From Haloechinothrix halophila YIM 93223 (GTDB lineage: Bacteria; Actinomycetota; Actinomycetes; Mycobacteriales; Pseudonocardiaceae), in NCBI RefSeq assembly GCF_000504245.1, contig NZ_KI632509.1:3205751-3269750 (forward strand): a stretch of 64,000 nt of DNA, in the 5' to 3' direction. The notes beneath the pieces are model-generated. The model saw nothing but the letters and a program-made list of their open reading frames with translations. It did no database searches and was not told the DNA's origin. The position numbers and the translations under genes are program-made. This document shows, in pieces, positions 35,974 through 46,817 of the stretch (position 1 is the first letter of the stretch; the number at the start of each line of letters is the position of its first letter).

Positions 35974-36948
35974 TCAGGTGACATCGTCGGTGTTGCCCGC
36001 GCCGCCACGCCGCTGCTCGCCTGGCTCGTCGCCCTCAGCACCGCTTGGCTGGTACTGGAACGGGGCCGCCTCGTCGTCGGAGACCGAGTCCCAGCCGAGC
36101 TCCTCCCGCCGCCGGTCCAGCTTCTTGTCGTGCAACCGCGTGATCTGGATCGCCATCTCGAACAGCAACACCAGTGCCAGCGCGAGCGCGAGCATCGAGA
36201 ACGGATCGGCCGGCGTAATGATCGCGGCGAACACGAACATCGCCATGATGAGGCCGCGCCGCCACCGTTTCAGCTGCTCGTACCGGACGACGCCGACCCG
36301 GTTGAGCATCACGATCAGCAGCGGCACCTCGAAACTCACCCCGAACACGATCAGCAGGGTGAGGATGAACGAGATGTACTTCGACCCGGTGAGCGCGGTC
36401 GCGAAGTTCTCCGCGCCGATGCCGACGAGCATGTGCAGTGCGAACGGCGTGATCGCGTACGCCAGCACCGCACCCGCGGCGAACAGCAGCGAAGCCAGCG
36501 ACACGAACACCCGCGCGTACTTGCGCTCACTCGGGTACAACCCCGGCGCGATGAATGCCCAGAATTGGTACAGCCAGAACGGCGCGAACAGCACCGCACC
36601 CGCGGCGATACCGACCTTCAGGCGGATCATGAACGCCTCGAACGGTTCGGTCTGCAACAGCTGGCAGTGCCTGCCGTCACCGAAATCGACCAGCATCTCC
36701 TCGGGCAGGCCACAGTACGGCCCCCGGATCAGATCACCGAGCGAGGTGAGGGTGGCGACCCCGTTGTCGAACCAGATGAAGCCGACGATGCCGCCTGCGA
36801 TGATCGCGAGCAGCGCGAAAGACAGCCGCCGCCGAAACTCGTAGACGTGTTCGATCAGCGTCATCGTGCCGTCGGGATTGTGCCGACGGCTGCGCTTTCG
36901 CCACTTATCGCGGCGTCCGAAACGCCCGGAGGTCGCAGGCTCCGCCAC
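35974..36948 (-). CDS. tatC: Twin-arginine translocase subunit TatC
   Basis: 324 residues with six membrane segments. The conserved N-terminus MTLIEHVYEFRRRL precedes span 1, FEAFMIRLKVG lies after the first periplasmic loop, and FWAFIAPGLYPSERKY with FGVSFEVPLLIVML are typical of TatC. The C-terminal ~60 residues form a charged cytoplasmic tail, as in other actinobacterial TatC. It recognises the twin-arginine signal together with TatB. GTG start at 36948. It lies 41 bp after tatA. Confidence 0.97.
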   Translation of the reverse strand: MAEPATSGRFGRRDKWRKRSRRHNPDGTMTLIEHVYEFRRRLSFALLAIIAGGIVGFIWFDNGVATLTSLGDLIRGPYCGLPEEMLVDFGDGRHCQLLQTEPFEAFMIRLKVGIAAGAVLFAPFWLYQFWAFIAPGLYPSERKYARVFVSLASLLFAAGAVLAYAITPFALHMLVGIGAENFATALTGSKYISFILTLLIVFGVSFEVPLLIVMLNRVGVVRYEQLKRWRRGLIMAMFVFAAIITPADPFSMLALALALVLLFEMAIQITRLHDKKLDRRREELGWDSVSDDEAAPFQYQPSGAEGDEPGEQRRGGAGNTDDVT

Positions 36949-36989
36949 CGAATATGATTCCGTTCTTCTCGCGCGTGCGTTCTAGGTGC

Positions 36990-37316
36990 TTAGCTGGCGT
37001 TCTTGTGCGTCTGATCCTGCTGCCGCTTCAGCTCATCGAGCTGTTGCTGCAGTTCAGCCACCTTCTGATCGTCCGTGGTGCTCTGGGCGGCAGTGCTGGT
37101 GCCACCATCCGTCAGCTGCTTGCTGTCCGGGCTGGTCGCGTCGGACGCGCGCGAACCAGACTCGTCCTCCTCCTCGCGCAGGCCCTTCGTCTCGGCCTTG
37201 AGGATCTTCAGCGACCTGCCAAGGCCGCGCGCCGCGTCGGGCAGCTTCTTCGCGCCGAACAGCAGAATCATCACGGCCAGCAGAATGGCCAGGTGCCACG
37301 GTGACAACGAACCCAT
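36990..37316 (-). CDS. tatA: Twin-arginine translocase subunit TatA
   Basis: 108 residues. One N-terminal span ([20 protein letters not shown]), then the amphipathic helix [20 protein letters not shown], then a Ser/Thr/Asp-rich linker and a terminal coiled coil ([18 protein letters not shown]). It forms the translocation pore with TatC. The ATG at 37316 follows GAGAGGAGG. No tatB is in the window. Confidence 0.96.
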   Translation of the reverse strand: MGSLSPWHLAILLAVMILLFGAKKLPDAARGLGRSLKILKAETKGLREEEDESGSRASDATSPDSKQLTDGGTSTAAQSTTDDQKVAELQQQLDELKRQQDQTHKNAS

Positions 37317-37368
37317 GGTGGCCTCCTCTCATGTAGTCACGACCAGTTTACGACCCTGCGGGAGGGTG

Positions 37369-37617
37369 TCACGTGTGCGGAGCCGCTCCGTCCGACTTTG
37401 GCCACCGTTGGTGGAACGCGATCTTCAGTGCGGCCGTGCGCGCGCGGAGCAGCAGCAGCTCACCCCGCCACACCGCCCGCACCGCCTTGCTCACCGAGAT
37501 GAACCGCCGCACGGACCGCACGACATGCAACACTACGGCAGCGAACGCGATGCCACCGGCAAGCAACAGGATAGCGCTGATGAGGTAACTGTCGGCTGGA
37601 TCGAGCACGATGATCAC
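37369..37617 (-). CDS. Small membrane protein between pafC and tatA
   Basis: 82 residues, no family recognised. One or two hydrophobic segments (SYLISAILLLAGGIAFAAVVLHVV) are followed by a basic helical tail (RSVRRFISVSKAVRAVWRG, RTAALKIAFHQRW). The GTG at 37617 is directly next to the pafC stop codon (TAAGGTG), suggesting coupled translation; a second GTG three codons later is possible. The start is uncertain. Confidence 0.45.
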   Translation of the reverse strand: MIIVLDPADSYLISAILLLAGGIAFAAVVLHVVRSVRRFISVSKAVRAVWRGELLLLRARTAALKIAFHQRWPKSDGAAPHT

Positions 37618-37618
37618 C

Positions 37619-38599
37619 TTAGCCAGCCTGGCAAGCGGCGAGTGTCCTGGCCCGCGCCACACCGGCCGCCGCACGCTCGCGCACCCGTTCGGCCAGTTCA
37701 TTGGGCTCATCGACGGTAATCTCGCCGCCCATGCCCAGCACAAGGCGGACCAGCCAGCTCTCGTCGCCGTAGCGCATCCTGACTCGGAGCCTGCCGCCGT
37801 CGAGCTCGGCTAGTTCCTCGCACGAGTAGTACTCGGCGACCCAGCGGGCATCCGGCGCGAGGGTCAGCACCGCCTCCGGCTGGCCCGGCCTCGGCGCGAA
37901 CAGGCCCTCGCTGACGTCGTGCCGCTCGGCGTCGCTGGGGGGCGCGGCTGGCTCGTCGAGAACCTCGATGGCGTCGATCCGGTCCAGCCGGAACAGCCGC
38001 ACCGCGTCAGCACGGCGACACCAGGCCTCCAGGTAGCTGTTGCCCTCCACGATAAGCAGCCGCATCGGGTCGACGACGCGGTCGCTGATCCGGTCGGCCG
38101 ACGCGGTGTAGTAGGTCATCCCCAGCGCCCGCTCCTGCGTCAGCGCGCGCTGCACCTCCTTGCGGGTCGCCGCGGTGCGCTCGGCTTCCCGCACGCCGAG
38201 CCCGACGACGACTCCTGCGGGCTGGGCCTCTCCGGCCGCCGCCTCGATCTTGGCGATGGCGCGCCGGACCGCGTCGCCGTCAACGACGCCGGGCGTCTCA
38301 GCGAGAGCCCGCAGCGCCACCAGCATCGCGGTGGCCTCCCCGCCGGTCAGCCGCAGCGGGCGGCGCATCCCGGCGTCATAGGTGACCGTCACGGTGTCGC
38401 CCTCGAACGACAGGTCGATCAGGTCACCCGGCCCGTAACCGGGCAACCCGCACATCCACAGCAGTTCCAGGTCTTTGCGCAACTGCTTGCCGGTCACCCC
38501 GAAGTCGGCGGCGGCCTCCTCGATGTCGATGCCCGGCCGCGCGAGCAGATACGGCACCAGTGCGAGCAGCCGAGGCATCCGTGCCCCGACGTTCTTCAT
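37619..38599 (-). CDS. pafC: WYL-domain transcriptional regulator PafC
   Basis: 326 residues. An N-terminal winged helix (RLLALVPYLLARPGIDIEEAAADFGV, seen in part) precedes a WYL domain (YLEAWCRRADAVRLFRLDRIDAIEVL) and a C-terminal WCX domain. PafB and PafC act together as the RecA-independent DNA-damage activator of mycobacteria, the WYL domain probably sensing a nucleic-acid signal. Its start overlaps the end of pafB by four bases (ATGA), so the two are made together. Confidence 0.93.
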   Translation of the reverse strand: MKNVGARMPRLLALVPYLLARPGIDIEEAAADFGVTGKQLRKDLELLWMCGLPGYGPGDLIDLSFEGDTVTVTYDAGMRRPLRLTGGEATAMLVALRALAETPGVVDGDAVRRAIAKIEAAAGEAQPAGVVVGLGVREAERTAATRKEVQRALTQERALGMTYYTASADRISDRVVDPMRLLIVEGNSYLEAWCRRADAVRLFRLDRIDAIEVLDEPAAPPSDAERHDVSEGLFAPRPGQPEAVLTLAPDARWVAEYYSCEELAELDGGRLRVRMRYGDESWLVRLVLGMGGEITVDEPNELAERVRERAAAGVARARTLAACQAG

Positions 38600-39609
38600 G
38601 ACGTGCTCCTTCCCCCCTCATACGACGCCCCAGCCGGCCCTGCCGCCTCGGCGAGCACCACGAGGCGTTCGTGCACCGCCTTGGCCAGCACGTCCGGTTC
38701 GATCACCAGCACATCCGGTCCGTAGCCCGCGATCCAGCGGGCGAGGCCGTCCGGGTAGTAGACGTCGAGTTCCAGTTCATCGCCAGGAATCCCGTCGACC
38801 TCGCGCTTGCCGATTACCCGCGCGCCGCGCCGGATACCCGCAGCGGCGCCGTCGGCCGCCCACAACCGCGCGGTGGCCACGGGCGCCTGCTCCGGAGTGG
38901 CGCTGCCCGCCACGATCTCAAGCAGGTTCGTCTCGGCGGGCCGGGCCACCTCACCCGGCTCACCGATCGGCGTGACCGTCCCGGTCACCCGGGACAGCCG
39001 GAAGCAGCGGGTGGCGTCGCGATCGCGGTCGTGCCCGACGACGTACCACCGGCCGCGCCAGGACACCACGCCCCACGGCTCCAGCGTGCGCTGCCGCCGT
39101 TCGGCCGCTCCCGCGCGGCGGTACTCGAAGCGCACCGCCCTGCCCTCGCGCACCGCGGCCAGCATCGGAGCGAACGCCGCCTCGGTGCGCACGCGGGGCT
39201 GGATCGGCGCACGCGAGGATTCATCGATCTCCACCCCTGCCGCGCGCAGCTTGACCAGCGCGCCGTGCGCCTGCCCGGTCAGCTCGGGCGAGTCCCACAG
39301 GCGTACCGCGAGCCCGACCGCGGCCGCCTCGTCCGGGGCGAGGTCGATCTCGCCCAGCTCGTAGTCCCTGCGCGCGATGCGGTAGCCATCAACGCCGTCG
39401 AACACGGAGTTGCGGCCGGTTTCGATCGGAATGCCGAGCTCGCGCAGCTCCCCCTTGTCGCGTTCGAACATCCGGAAGAACGCCTCGTCGCTCGGCGCGT
39501 CGGCGTAGCCTCCCACGATGCCTCGGATGCGCTCAGCGGTCAGGTACTGGCGAGTCGACAGCAGCGCCAGTACCAGATTCACCAGGCGTTCAGCACGGGC
39601 GGTTGACAC
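38596..39609 (-). CDS. pafB: WYL-domain transcriptional regulator PafB
   Basis: 337 residues from the GTG at 39609. It has an N-terminal HTH (ERLVNLVLALLSTRQYLTAE), then a WYL domain with WGVVSWRGRWYVVGHDRDRD and RCFRLSRVTG, then the WCX C-terminus. It partners PafC. The frame extends upstream to 39684, and an ATG at 39630 is an alternative start; the GTG is chosen because homologous proteins begin near VSTARAERLVNL. It follows pafA at a distance of 146 bp. Confidence 0.92.
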   Translation of the reverse strand: MSTARAERLVNLVLALLSTRQYLTAERIRGIVGGYADAPSDEAFFRMFERDKGELRELGIPIETGRNSVFDGVDGYRIARRDYELGEIDLAPDEAAAVGLAVRLWDSPELTGQAHGALVKLRAAGVEIDESSRAPIQPRVRTEAAFAPMLAAVREGRAVRFEYRRAGAAERRQRTLEPWGVVSWRGRWYVVGHDRDRDATRCFRLSRVTGTVTPIGEPGEVARPAETNLLEIVAGSATPEQAPVATARLWAADGAAAGIRRGARVIGKREVDGIPGDELELDVYYPDGLARWIAGYGPDVLVIEPDVLAKAVHERLVVLAEAAGPAGASYEGGRSTS

Positions 39610-39689
39610 GGGTCCGACTGTAGCTCGCATCGGGGTACGCGCGGCAACGACTCTCCGTCGAACATGCGCGCGAATCCGCGACAACTTCC

Positions 39690-39713
39690 CTGCGTAACCG
39701 CCCCGCTACGCAG
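39690..39713 (-). terminator. Small hairpin after pafA
   Basis: CTGCGTA (39690-39696) and TACGCAG (39707-39713) are perfectly complementary around a 10-base loop, 43 bp past the pafA stop on the minus strand. It could separate pafA from the pafBC transcript. Confidence 0.4.
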
Positions 39714-39755
39714 CCAATCCTGGCGGCAACGGGCCGCAGGGCTCACCCAGAGCGG

Positions 39756-41114
39756 TCACAAACTCGCGATCAACCGCTCCACTCGCTCGTCGACGTTGCG
39801 GAACGGGTCCTTGCACAGCACGGTGCGCTGCGCCTGGTCGTTCAGCTTGAGATGCACCCAGTCGACGGTGAAGTCGCGCTGCGCCGCCTGCGCCGCCGCG
39901 ATGAAGTCGCCGCGCAGCTTCGCGCGGGTGGACTGCGGCGGGGTGTCCTTGGCGAGTTCGATCTCGCCATCGTCGGTGACCCGCTTGACCAAGCCTTTGC
40001 GCTGCAGCATGTCGAACAGTCCCCTGCCTCGCCTGATGTCGTGGTAGGCCAGGTCGAGCTGGGCGATGCGGGGACTGGACAGGTCGAAGCCGTGCTTGGC
40101 GCGGTACCGCTCGATGAGCCGGTGCTTGATGGCCCAATCCACCTCGGTGTCGATGCCGCTGTAATCCTGCGTCTCGACGGCCTCCAGCGCCCTGCCCCAC
40201 AGATCCACAACCCGCGCCGTGGTCGGCGTCGCGCCGTTGACTTCGATGTGGCGCACCGCGCGAGCGTGGTACTCGCGCTGGATGTCGAGCGCGGAGGCCT
40301 CCCTGCCGCCAGCGAGCCGCACCCGCCTGCGTCCGGTGAGGTCGTGGCTGATCTCCCGGATCGCGCGAATCGGGTTGTCCAGCGTGAAGTCTTTGAACTG
40401 GACGCCCTCCTCGATCATCTGCAGCACGAGGTTGGCCGTGCCCACCTTGAGCAGTGTGGTCGGCTCCGCCATGTTCGAATCGCCCACGATGACGTGCAGC
40501 CTGCGGTAGCGCTCCGCGTCGGCGTGCGGCTCGTCGCGGGTGTTGATGATCGGCCGGGACCGGGTGGTCGCGCTGGAGACGCCCTCCCAGATGTGCTCGG
40601 CGCGCTGCGACAGGCAGTACACCGCGCCGCGCGGGGTCTGCAGCACCTTGCCCGCCCCGCAGATCAGCTGACGGCTGACCAGGAACGGCAACAGCACGTC
40701 GGCGATGCGAGAGAACTCGCCAGAGCGGCCGACCAAGTAGTTCTCGTGGCAGCCGTAGGAGTTGCCTGCCGAGTCGGTGTTGTTCTTGAACAGGTAGATG
40801 TCACCGCCGATGCCCTCGTCGGCCAGCCTGCGCTCGGCGTCGACGAGCAGATCCTCGAGAATCCGCTCACCAGCCTTGTCGTGCGTGACGAGCTGGGTCA
40901 GGTCGTCACACTCGGCAGTCGCGTACTCCGGGTGCGAGCCCACGTCGAGATACAACCGGGAGCCGTTCGACAGGAAGACATTGGACGAGCGCCCCCACGA
41001 CACCACCCTGCGGAACAGGTAGCGCGCGACTTCGTCAGGCGAGAGTCTGCGCTGGCCGTGAAAGGTGCACGTGACCCCGAACTCTGTCTCGAGGCCGTAT
41101 ATCCGACGCTGCAT
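39756..41114 (-). CDS. pafA: Pup-protein ligase PafA
   Basis: 452 residues, the family length. The N-terminal [11 protein letters not shown] holds the Mg-ATP ligand Glu9, and [13 protein letters not shown] holds the catalytic base Asp57. Further conserved blocks are [17 protein letters not shown] and [20 protein letters not shown]. It attaches the C-terminal Glu of Pup to substrate lysines. The ATG at 41114 has GGGAGT directly upstream. It lies downstream of prcA, in the order seen in M. tuberculosis. Confidence 0.97.
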   Translation of the reverse strand: MQRRIYGLETEFGVTCTFHGQRRLSPDEVARYLFRRVVSWGRSSNVFLSNGSRLYLDVGSHPEYATAECDDLTQLVTHDKAGERILEDLLVDAERRLADEGIGGDIYLFKNNTDSAGNSYGCHENYLVGRSGEFSRIADVLLPFLVSRQLICGAGKVLQTPRGAVYCLSQRAEHIWEGVSSATTRSRPIINTRDEPHADAERYRRLHVIVGDSNMAEPTTLLKVGTANLVLQMIEEGVQFKDFTLDNPIRAIREISHDLTGRRRVRLAGGREASALDIQREYHARAVRHIEVNGATPTTARVVDLWGRALEAVETQDYSGIDTEVDWAIKHRLIERYRAKHGFDLSSPRIAQLDLAYHDIRRGRGLFDMLQRKGLVKRVTDDGEIELAKDTPPQSTRAKLRGDFIAAAQAAQRDFTVDWVHLKLNDQAQRTVLCKDPFRNVDERVERLIASL

Positions 41115-41219
41115 ACTCCCAATGCTATGTGCTCACGGGCGAAAAGCGGTGAGCCAATTAGGCGGAGCCGCTGTTTCGTGACTCGTCGCCCACCGTGATC
41201 AGCACCGCGATGGGCGGGA

Positions 41220-42008
41220 TTACTCGCCGGTACCTTCGTCGCCGCCCTCGGAGCTCTCGGACTTCGCCTTGCTCTTGCCCGCGCTCTTACCTGAGCCCTT
41301 ACTGGTGCCTGACGCGCCGCCTGAGTCGCCGGGCAGCAGGTCGTCGAGCACGGCGCCGGTGAGACGGCGGAAAGCCCGCCTCGGCCGATGCCGCTCCAGC
41401 ACCGCCACTTCCAGCTTGCCGAGCTCGGCACCGTTGCTCAGGCCGGCCTTGAGCGCGCCGACGGCCAACCCCATCGCGTCCCGGAGACTCGACCCCTCGG
41501 TGTAGCTGTCCTTGAGCTTGGCGACAACCGGGTCTGTTTGGCCACCCATCACCAAGAACTGCGGCTCATCGACGATGGACCCGTCGTAGGTCAGCCGGAA
41601 CAGCTGGTCCTCGCTGGCCTCGGCGCCGACCTCGGCCACCGCGAGCTCCACCTCGAACGGCTTGACCTGCTCGGTGAAGATCGACCCCAGGGTCTGCGCG
41701 TAGACGTTAGCCAGCTGGCGGGCGGAGACATCCCTGCGATCGTAGGCGTAGCCCTGCAGGTCGACGTGGCGAATCCCGGCGCGCCGCAGGCTCTCGTACT
41801 CGCTGTAGCGGCCCGCGGCGGCGAAGCCGATCCGGTCGTAGATCTCGGAGATCTTGTGCAGGGTCGTCGATGGGTTCTCGGCCGCGAACAGCAGACCATC
41901 GGCGTACTTCATCGCCACGACGCTGCGCCCACGAGAGATGCCCTTGCGGGCATACTCCGAGCGGTCGCGCATCAGCTGCTCGGGCGAGGCATACAGCGGC
42001 ATCGTCAC
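41220..42008 (-). CDS. prcA: Proteasome alpha subunit PrcA
   Basis: 262 residues with an alpha-type N-terminus ([19 protein letters not shown]) that forms the gate and binds the ARC C-terminus, and the usual proteasome fold ([17 protein letters not shown]). The last ~40 residues are a Gly/Ser/Lys/Glu-rich disordered tail. It builds the outer rings of the 20S core. The GTG at 42008 has GGAG at nine bases; the ATG two codons later is an alternative. Confidence 0.96.
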   Translation of the reverse strand: MTMPLYASPEQLMRDRSEYARKGISRGRSVVAMKYADGLLFAAENPSTTLHKISEIYDRIGFAAAGRYSEYESLRRAGIRHVDLQGYAYDRRDVSARQLANVYAQTLGSIFTEQVKPFEVELAVAEVGAEASEDQLFRLTYDGSIVDEPQFLVMGGQTDPVVAKLKDSYTEGSSLRDAMGLAVGALKAGLSNGAELGKLEVAVLERHRPRRAFRRLTGAVLDDLLPGDSGGASGTSKGSGKSAGKSKAKSESSEGGDEGTGE

Positions 42009-42091
42009 GGTTCAGGCTCCACTCTGTGCGTCGGCAGGGGGTGGTCAGGACGTCGGGGGTCGGGCGGGGTATCAGCGGGACGGGTACGGAC

Positions 42092-42934
42092 TCAGCCGCC
42101 CGTCTCGGTGCGCTCTGCGATGACGGCCTCGGCGACCGTGGCCAGGTCGGACTCCGGGATCGTCACGGCGCCTTCCGCGCCGGTGACGGTGATGACCTGC
42201 GGGTAGATCTTGCGGACCATGTCGAGCCCGCCGGTCGCGGTGTCGTCGTCCGCGGCGTCCCAGAGCGCGGCGATGGCGGCGTGGACGGCGGCGTCCTTGC
42301 CCGCGGCGGGGTCGTAGAGCTTCTTCAACGCCGACTTGGCGTACGGCGAGCCGGAGCCGATGGAGTGGTACCCGGCGCGTTCCTCGTAGCGGGCACCGGT
42401 GACGTCGAAGGAGATGATCCTGCCCGCCGATGCCGCGTCCTGCGCGTCGGGGTCGAACCCGACGAACATCGGCACCGCCGCCAGCCCTGCCATGGCGACC
42501 TCGAGATTGGAGCGGACCATCGTGGCGAGCTTGTTCGCCTTGCCGTCCAGCGACAGCGAGACGCCCTCGATCTTCTCGTAGTGCGCGAGCTCGACGGCGT
42601 AGAGCCGCACCATCTCGAGCGCGATGCCCGCCGTGCCCGCTATCCCGACCGCGGAGTACTCGTCGGTGACGAAGACCTTCTCCAGGTCGCGCGCCGCGAT
42701 CGTGGTGCCAGCGGTCGCCCGCCGGTCCCCCGCGATCAGCACGCCGCCGGAGAAGGTCAGCGCGACGATCGTGGTGCCGTGCGGCACGTTGGTCAGCGTG
42801 CCCTCGCCCGCGGGCCGCGACGGCAGCAGGTCAGGTGCCTGCGAGCGGAGGAAATCGGTGAACGACGACGTGCCGGTGGTCAGGTAGGCAGCGGACAGCG
42901 GACCGCGTGCCGCGGCGGCCGAGGTGTAATCCAT
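42092..42934 (-). CDS. prcB: Proteasome beta subunit PrcB
   Basis: 280 residues including a 53-residue propeptide that ends NVPHG; autocleavage exposes Thr54 ([20 protein letters not shown]). The catalytic set includes the conserved Asp and Lys of this family downstream (GDRRATAG; Lys in LEKVFVTDE region). It forms the inner proteolytic rings. It is separated from prcA by 83 bp and from pup by 81 bp, the latter holding a small hairpin. Confidence 0.96.
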   Translation of the reverse strand: MDYTSAAAARGPLSAAYLTTGTSSFTDFLRSQAPDLLPSRPAGEGTLTNVPHGTTIVALTFSGGVLIAGDRRATAGTTIAARDLEKVFVTDEYSAVGIAGTAGIALEMVRLYAVELAHYEKIEGVSLSLDGKANKLATMVRSNLEVAMAGLAAVPMFVGFDPDAQDAASAGRIISFDVTGARYEERAGYHSIGSGSPYAKSALKKLYDPAAGKDAAVHAAIAALWDAADDDTATGGLDMVRKIYPQVITVTGAEGAVTIPESDLATVAEAVIAERTETGG

Positions 42935-42985
42935 ACGTGCTCGTGATTCCCATCTTCGACTAGCTGCTGGCGACGAACTCAGGTT

Positions 42986-43005
42986 AGCCGGGGCTAGGCC
43001 CGGCT
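42986..43005 (-). terminator. Possible attenuator between pup and prcB
   Basis: AGCCGGG (42986-42992) and CCCGGCT (42999-43005) form a seven-base-pair stem with a six-base loop, just past the pup stop codon on the minus strand. It could let pup RNA exceed prcBA RNA. Confidence 0.4.
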
Positions 43006-43015
43006 GCGTGTGAGG

Positions 43016-43210
43016 TTACTGCCCGCCCTTTTGCACATAGGCGCGGACGAAGTCCTCGGCGTTTTCCTCGAGCACGTCGTCAATCTCGTCGAGGATGGTG
43101 TCAACGTCCTCGCCGAGCTGTTCCCTGCGCTCCTGACCCGCTGGGGCAGCGCCTTCTGTTTCGTCGTCGGAATCTCCGCCGCCGTGCTTCTCAATCTTTT
43201 CCTGCGCCAT
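43016..43210 (-). CDS. pup: Prokaryotic ubiquitin-like protein Pup
   Basis: 64 residues, intrinsically disordered and acidic, ending in GGQ. The C-terminal Gln must be deamidated by Dop before ligation. The central helix-forming segment, EDVDTILDEIDDVLEENAEDF, seen in part as DTILDEIDDVLEENAEDF, binds the coiled coil of ARC. The ATG at 43210 is preceded by AGGAGG. It stands between dop and prcB. Confidence 0.98.
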   Translation of the reverse strand: MAQEKIEKHGGGDSDDETEGAAPAGQERREQLGEDVDTILDEIDDVLEENAEDFVRAYVQKGGQ

Positions 43211-43290
43211 GAACGCCTCCTGATCGAGTTCTCTACTGCCAGATTACCTGCGACATGCGGCAGTGCGGCAGATCCGCAACGCCACCGCCA

Positions 43291-44793
43291 TCACGACGTG
43301 AGCGCCTCGACAAGTTGCTCGGCCGTGTCCGACTCGTCCAGCAACGCTCCGACGTGCGATTTCGTGCCGCGCAACGGCTCGAGTGTCGGGATGCGGACCA
43401 AGGATTCCTTTCCGATATCGAAAATCACCGAGTCCCAGGACGCCGCGGCGATCGAGGCGGCGTACTTCTCAAGCGCGCGCCCCCTGAAGTACGCCCTGGT
43501 GTCGTCGGGCGGGTTCATAATCGCCGCCTGCACATCGTCCTCGTCAACGAGGCGCTTCATCGTGCCCCTGGTGACAAGGCGGTTGTACAGGCCCTTGTCG
43601 AGGCGGACATCGGAGTACTGCAAGTCGATCAGGTGCAGCCTTGGCGCTGCCCAGCCGAGCTTGTCCCGTGACCGATACCCCTCGAGCAGCTTCAGCTTGG
43701 CCACCCAGTCCAACCGGTCGGCGCACTCATCGGGGTCACGAGCCAGCGCATCCAGCACCTCGCCCCAAATACGCAGCACGTGCCGATCGGTGTCGTCCAG
43801 TTCGCTTGATTCGCGCTCCGCGAACGCCACCGCCCGCTCATGGTAGGCCTGCTGCAGGTCGAGGCCGGTGAACCGGCGACCGTCCGCCAACTCGACGGTA
43901 GCCCGCAGCGTCGGGTCGTGGCTGATCTGGCGGACCGCGCGCACCGGCTCGCGCAGCTTGAGGTCGTCGAAGCTGACCCCGCCCTCGATCATGTCAAGCA
44001 CGATCGCGCTGGTGCCAAGCTTGAGGTATGTGGAGTACTCCGACAGGTTGGCGTCGCCGATGATGACGTGCAGCCTGCGATACTTGTCCGCGTCGGCGTG
44101 CGGCTCGTCGCGGGTGTTGATGATGCCGCGCTTGAGCGTGGTCTCCAGTCCGACCTCGACTTCGATGTAGTCGGCGCGCTGCGAGAGCTGGTAGCCGTCC
44201 TCCTCGCCCTGCTGGCCGATGCCGACCCGGCCGGAGCCGGTGATGACCTGGCGGGAGACGAAGAACGGTGTCAGACCGCTGATTACCGATGTGAAGGGCG
44301 TCGACCGCGCCATCAGGTAGTTCTCATGGGTGCCGTAGCTGGCACCCTTGCCGTCGACGTTGTTCTTGTACAGCTGCAGCCGGGGCTGGCCGGGCACCGT
44401 GGCGGCCTTCATCGCGGCCTGCTCCATGACCCGTTCGCCCGCTTTGTCCCAGATGACGGCGTCCCAGGCGTTGGTGACCTCGGGCGCGGAGTACTCCGGG
44501 TGAGCGTGGTCGACATAGAGCCGGGCGCCGTTGGTGAGGATGACGTTGGCGGCGCCGAGGTCCTCGACATCGGGGTCCTGCGGCTGGGTGTTGGGGCCGG
44601 TGAGATCGAAGCCGCGTGCGTCGCGCAGCGGCGACTCCACCTCGTAGTCCCAGCGCGCCCTGCGGGAGCGCGGGATGTCGACGGCGGCGGCGTAGGCCAG
44701 CACGATCTGCGTCGACGTCAGCACGGGGTTCGCCGTGGCATCCCCCGGCACGGCGATGCCGTACTCCACCTCGGTTCCCATGATCCGCCGCAT
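43291..44793 (-). CDS. dop: Pup deamidase/depupylase Dop
   Basis: 500 residues. The N-terminus [12 protein letters not shown] carries Glu8, and [11 protein letters not shown] carries Asp95, the catalytic aspartate of the family. The extra loop at about 40-80 relative to PafA ([20 protein letters not shown]) is the Dop-loop region. It deamidates the Pup C-terminal Gln and removes Pup from substrates. The ATG at 44793 has GGAG six bases upstream; the frame extends 11 codons further without a ribosome site. Confidence 0.97.
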   Translation of the reverse strand: MRRIMGTEVEYGIAVPGDATANPVLTSTQIVLAYAAAVDIPRSRRARWDYEVESPLRDARGFDLTGPNTQPQDPDVEDLGAANVILTNGARLYVDHAHPEYSAPEVTNAWDAVIWDKAGERVMEQAAMKAATVPGQPRLQLYKNNVDGKGASYGTHENYLMARSTPFTSVISGLTPFFVSRQVITGSGRVGIGQQGEEDGYQLSQRADYIEVEVGLETTLKRGIINTRDEPHADADKYRRLHVIIGDANLSEYSTYLKLGTSAIVLDMIEGGVSFDDLKLREPVRAVRQISHDPTLRATVELADGRRFTGLDLQQAYHERAVAFAERESSELDDTDRHVLRIWGEVLDALARDPDECADRLDWVAKLKLLEGYRSRDKLGWAAPRLHLIDLQYSDVRLDKGLYNRLVTRGTMKRLVDEDDVQAAIMNPPDDTRAYFRGRALEKYAASIAAASWDSVIFDIGKESLVRIPTLEPLRGTKSHVGALLDESDTAEQLVEALTS

Positions 44794-44925
44794 GCAGTCT
44801 CCAATCTCAGGCCAGCCCACCCGCATCAGGGCGTCTCGTCTCCCACCCTACGGCCATCGCGCCGCGCCGTGCCTTCCGACAGGCGTGGCGAAGTCGAGCC
44901 ACGACCAGCGTCTCCTGGCGCGCAC

Positions 44926-44963
44926 AGCGGGGCGGGGATGCCGCGCGGCATCCCCGCCCCGCT
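44926..44963 (-). terminator. Perfect 38-bp palindrome after arc
   Basis: The sequence is self-complementary across its full length (half-site AGCGGGGCGGGGATGCCGC), giving a 17-bp stem and four-base loop. It starts 18 bp past the arc stop and precedes dop, so it probably ends the arc transcript. Confidence 0.8.
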
Positions 44964-44981
44964 TCGGACTCGCGATGTGAA

Positions 44982-46817
44982 CTACAGGTACTGACCGGTG
45001 TTGGTCGCGGTGTCGATCGCCCGGCCAGAATCCTGGTTCTTGCCGGTAACCAGGGTCCGGATGTAGACGATGCGCTCGCCCTTCTTGCCCGAGATCCTGG
45101 CCCAGTCGTCCGGGTTGGTGGTGTTGGGCAGATCCTCGTTCTCGGCGAACTCGTCCACGATCGCGTCGAGCAGGTGCTGCACCCGCAGTCCGGGCTGCTT
45201 GGTCTCCAGCACCGACTTGATCGCGGCCTTCTTCGCCCGGTCCACGATGTTCTGGATCATCGCGCCGGAGTTGAAGTCCCGGAAGTACAGCACCTCCTTG
45301 TCACCGTTGGCGTAGGTGACCTCGAGGAAGCGGTTGTCCTCGCTCTCCTCGTACATCCGCTCGACGGTGTGCTGGATCATCGCGTCGATCGTGGCATCGG
45401 TGTCGCCACCGAACTCGGCCAGATCGTCGCCGTGGATCGGCAGGCCTTCGAGCAGGTACTTGGAGAAGATGTCCTTCGCCGCCTCCGCGTCCGGCCGCTC
45501 GATCTTGATCTTCACGTCGAGCCTGCCAGGCCGCAGGATCGCCGGGTCGATCATGTCCTCCCGGTTGGACGCGCCGATGACGATGACGTTCTCCAGGCCC
45601 TCGACACCGTCGATCTCACTGAGCAGCTGCGGCACGATCGTCGTCTCCACATCGGACGACACACCGCTGCCACGGGTGCGGAAGATCGAGTCCATCTCGT
45701 CGAAGAACACGATGACCGGCGTGCCCTCGGACGCCTTCTCCCGTGCCCGCTGGAAGATCAGCCTGATGTGCCGCTCGGTCTCGCCGACGAACTTGTTCAG
45801 CAGCTCGGGGCCCTTGATGTTGAGGAAGTACGACTTGGCTTCCCGTATCCCGGCCGCGTCTCCCTTGCCCTCGGCGACTTGCTTGGCCAGCGAGTTCGCG
45901 ACGGCCTTGGCGATCAGCGTCTTACCGCAGCCGGGCGGGCCGTAGAGCAGCACGCCCTTCGGCGGGCGGAGCTGGTACTGGCGGTACAGGTCGGCGTGCA
46001 GGAACGGCAGCTCGACCGCGTCGCGGATCTGCTCGATCTGCCGGAACAGGCCACCGATGTCCTCGTAACGCACATCGGGCACCTCTTCCAGCACGAGGTC
46101 CTCGACCTCGGCCTTCGGCACCCGTTCGTAGGCATAACCCGCCTTGCTGTCCACCAGCACCGAGTCACCCGACTTGAGGGTGTCTTCGGTCAGCGGGTCG
46201 GACAGCCACACGACGCGCTCCTCGTCGGCATGGCCGACAACCAGCGCCCGCGCCGGACCGTCCTCGGCCAGCGGAGGCATCACCTCCCGCAACGCGTACA
46301 CCTCGCCGGTGCGCTCGTAGTCACCGGACTCGACGACGGTCAGCGCCTCGTTGAGTCGCAGTGCCTGGCCGCGCCGCAACGACTCGACCTCGACGGTCGG
46401 CGACACCGACACGCGCATCTTGCGGCCCGAGGTGAACACGTCGACCGTGCCGTCCTCATAGCGCTCAAGGAACACGCCGTACCCGCTTGGCGGTTGCGCC
46501 AGCCGGTCGACCTCCTCGCGCAACGCCATCAGCTGGCTCCGCGCATCCCGCAGAGTCTCGACGAGCTTGGCGTTGCGTTCGGTGAGCTGGGCTATTCGCT
46601 CCGAAGCCTCCGCGAGCCGCTGCTCAAGGACGCGGTCGCTATTGGGCGAACCGGCCGCCCTGCTTCGCAGCAGGGCTACTTCCTCCTCAAGGAACCGGAT
46701 CTGCCGCTCCTGTTCCTGGGTAACTTCGGAGTCACTCGCGGCAGGCGATTCCGCCGTGCCGCCGCTCTCTCTTGGGTCGGCTTCCTCATGCCTGCCACCG
46801 GGGCGGTCCTGTTGCAT
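44982..46817 (-). CDS. arc: Proteasome-associated AAA ATPase ARC/Mpa
   Basis: 611 residues. An N-terminal coiled coil (about 35-85, [20 protein letters not shown]) binds Pup, then two OB folds, then an AAA domain with Walker A GPPGCGKT, Walker [12 protein letters not shown] and the [14 protein letters not shown] arginine region. It ends GQYL, the C-terminal motif with penultimate Tyr that docks into the alpha ring. It unfolds pupylated proteins. The ATG at 46817 follows GAGGTGCCGC. It is divergent from the membrane-protein trio. Confidence 0.97.
   Translation of the reverse strand: MQQDRPGGRHEEADPRESGGTAESPAASDSEVTQEQERQIRFLEEEVALLRSRAAGSPNSDRVLEQRLAEASERIAQLTERNAKLVETLRDARSQLMALREEVDRLAQPPSGYGVFLERYEDGTVDVFTSGRKMRVSVSPTVEVESLRRGQALRLNEALTVVESGDYERTGEVYALREVMPPLAEDGPARALVVGHADEERVVWLSDPLTEDTLKSGDSVLVDSKAGYAYERVPKAEVEDLVLEEVPDVRYEDIGGLFRQIEQIRDAVELPFLHADLYRQYQLRPPKGVLLYGPPGCGKTLIAKAVANSLAKQVAEGKGDAAGIREAKSYFLNIKGPELLNKFVGETERHIRLIFQRAREKASEGTPVIVFFDEMDSIFRTRGSGVSSDVETTIVPQLLSEIDGVEGLENVIVIGASNREDMIDPAILRPGRLDVKIKIERPDAEAAKDIFSKYLLEGLPIHGDDLAEFGGDTDATIDAMIQHTVERMYEESEDNRFLEVTYANGDKEVLYFRDFNSGAMIQNIVDRAKKAAIKSVLETKQPGLRVQHLLDAIVDEFAENEDLPNTTNPDDWARISGKKGERIVYIRTLVTGKNQDSGRAIDTATNTGQYL

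Noticed and set aside
41187-41216. Hairpin between prcA and pafA (CGCCCA with TGGGCG)
   Set aside because: Only six outer pairs with a poorly matched interior; not strong enough to call a terminator.
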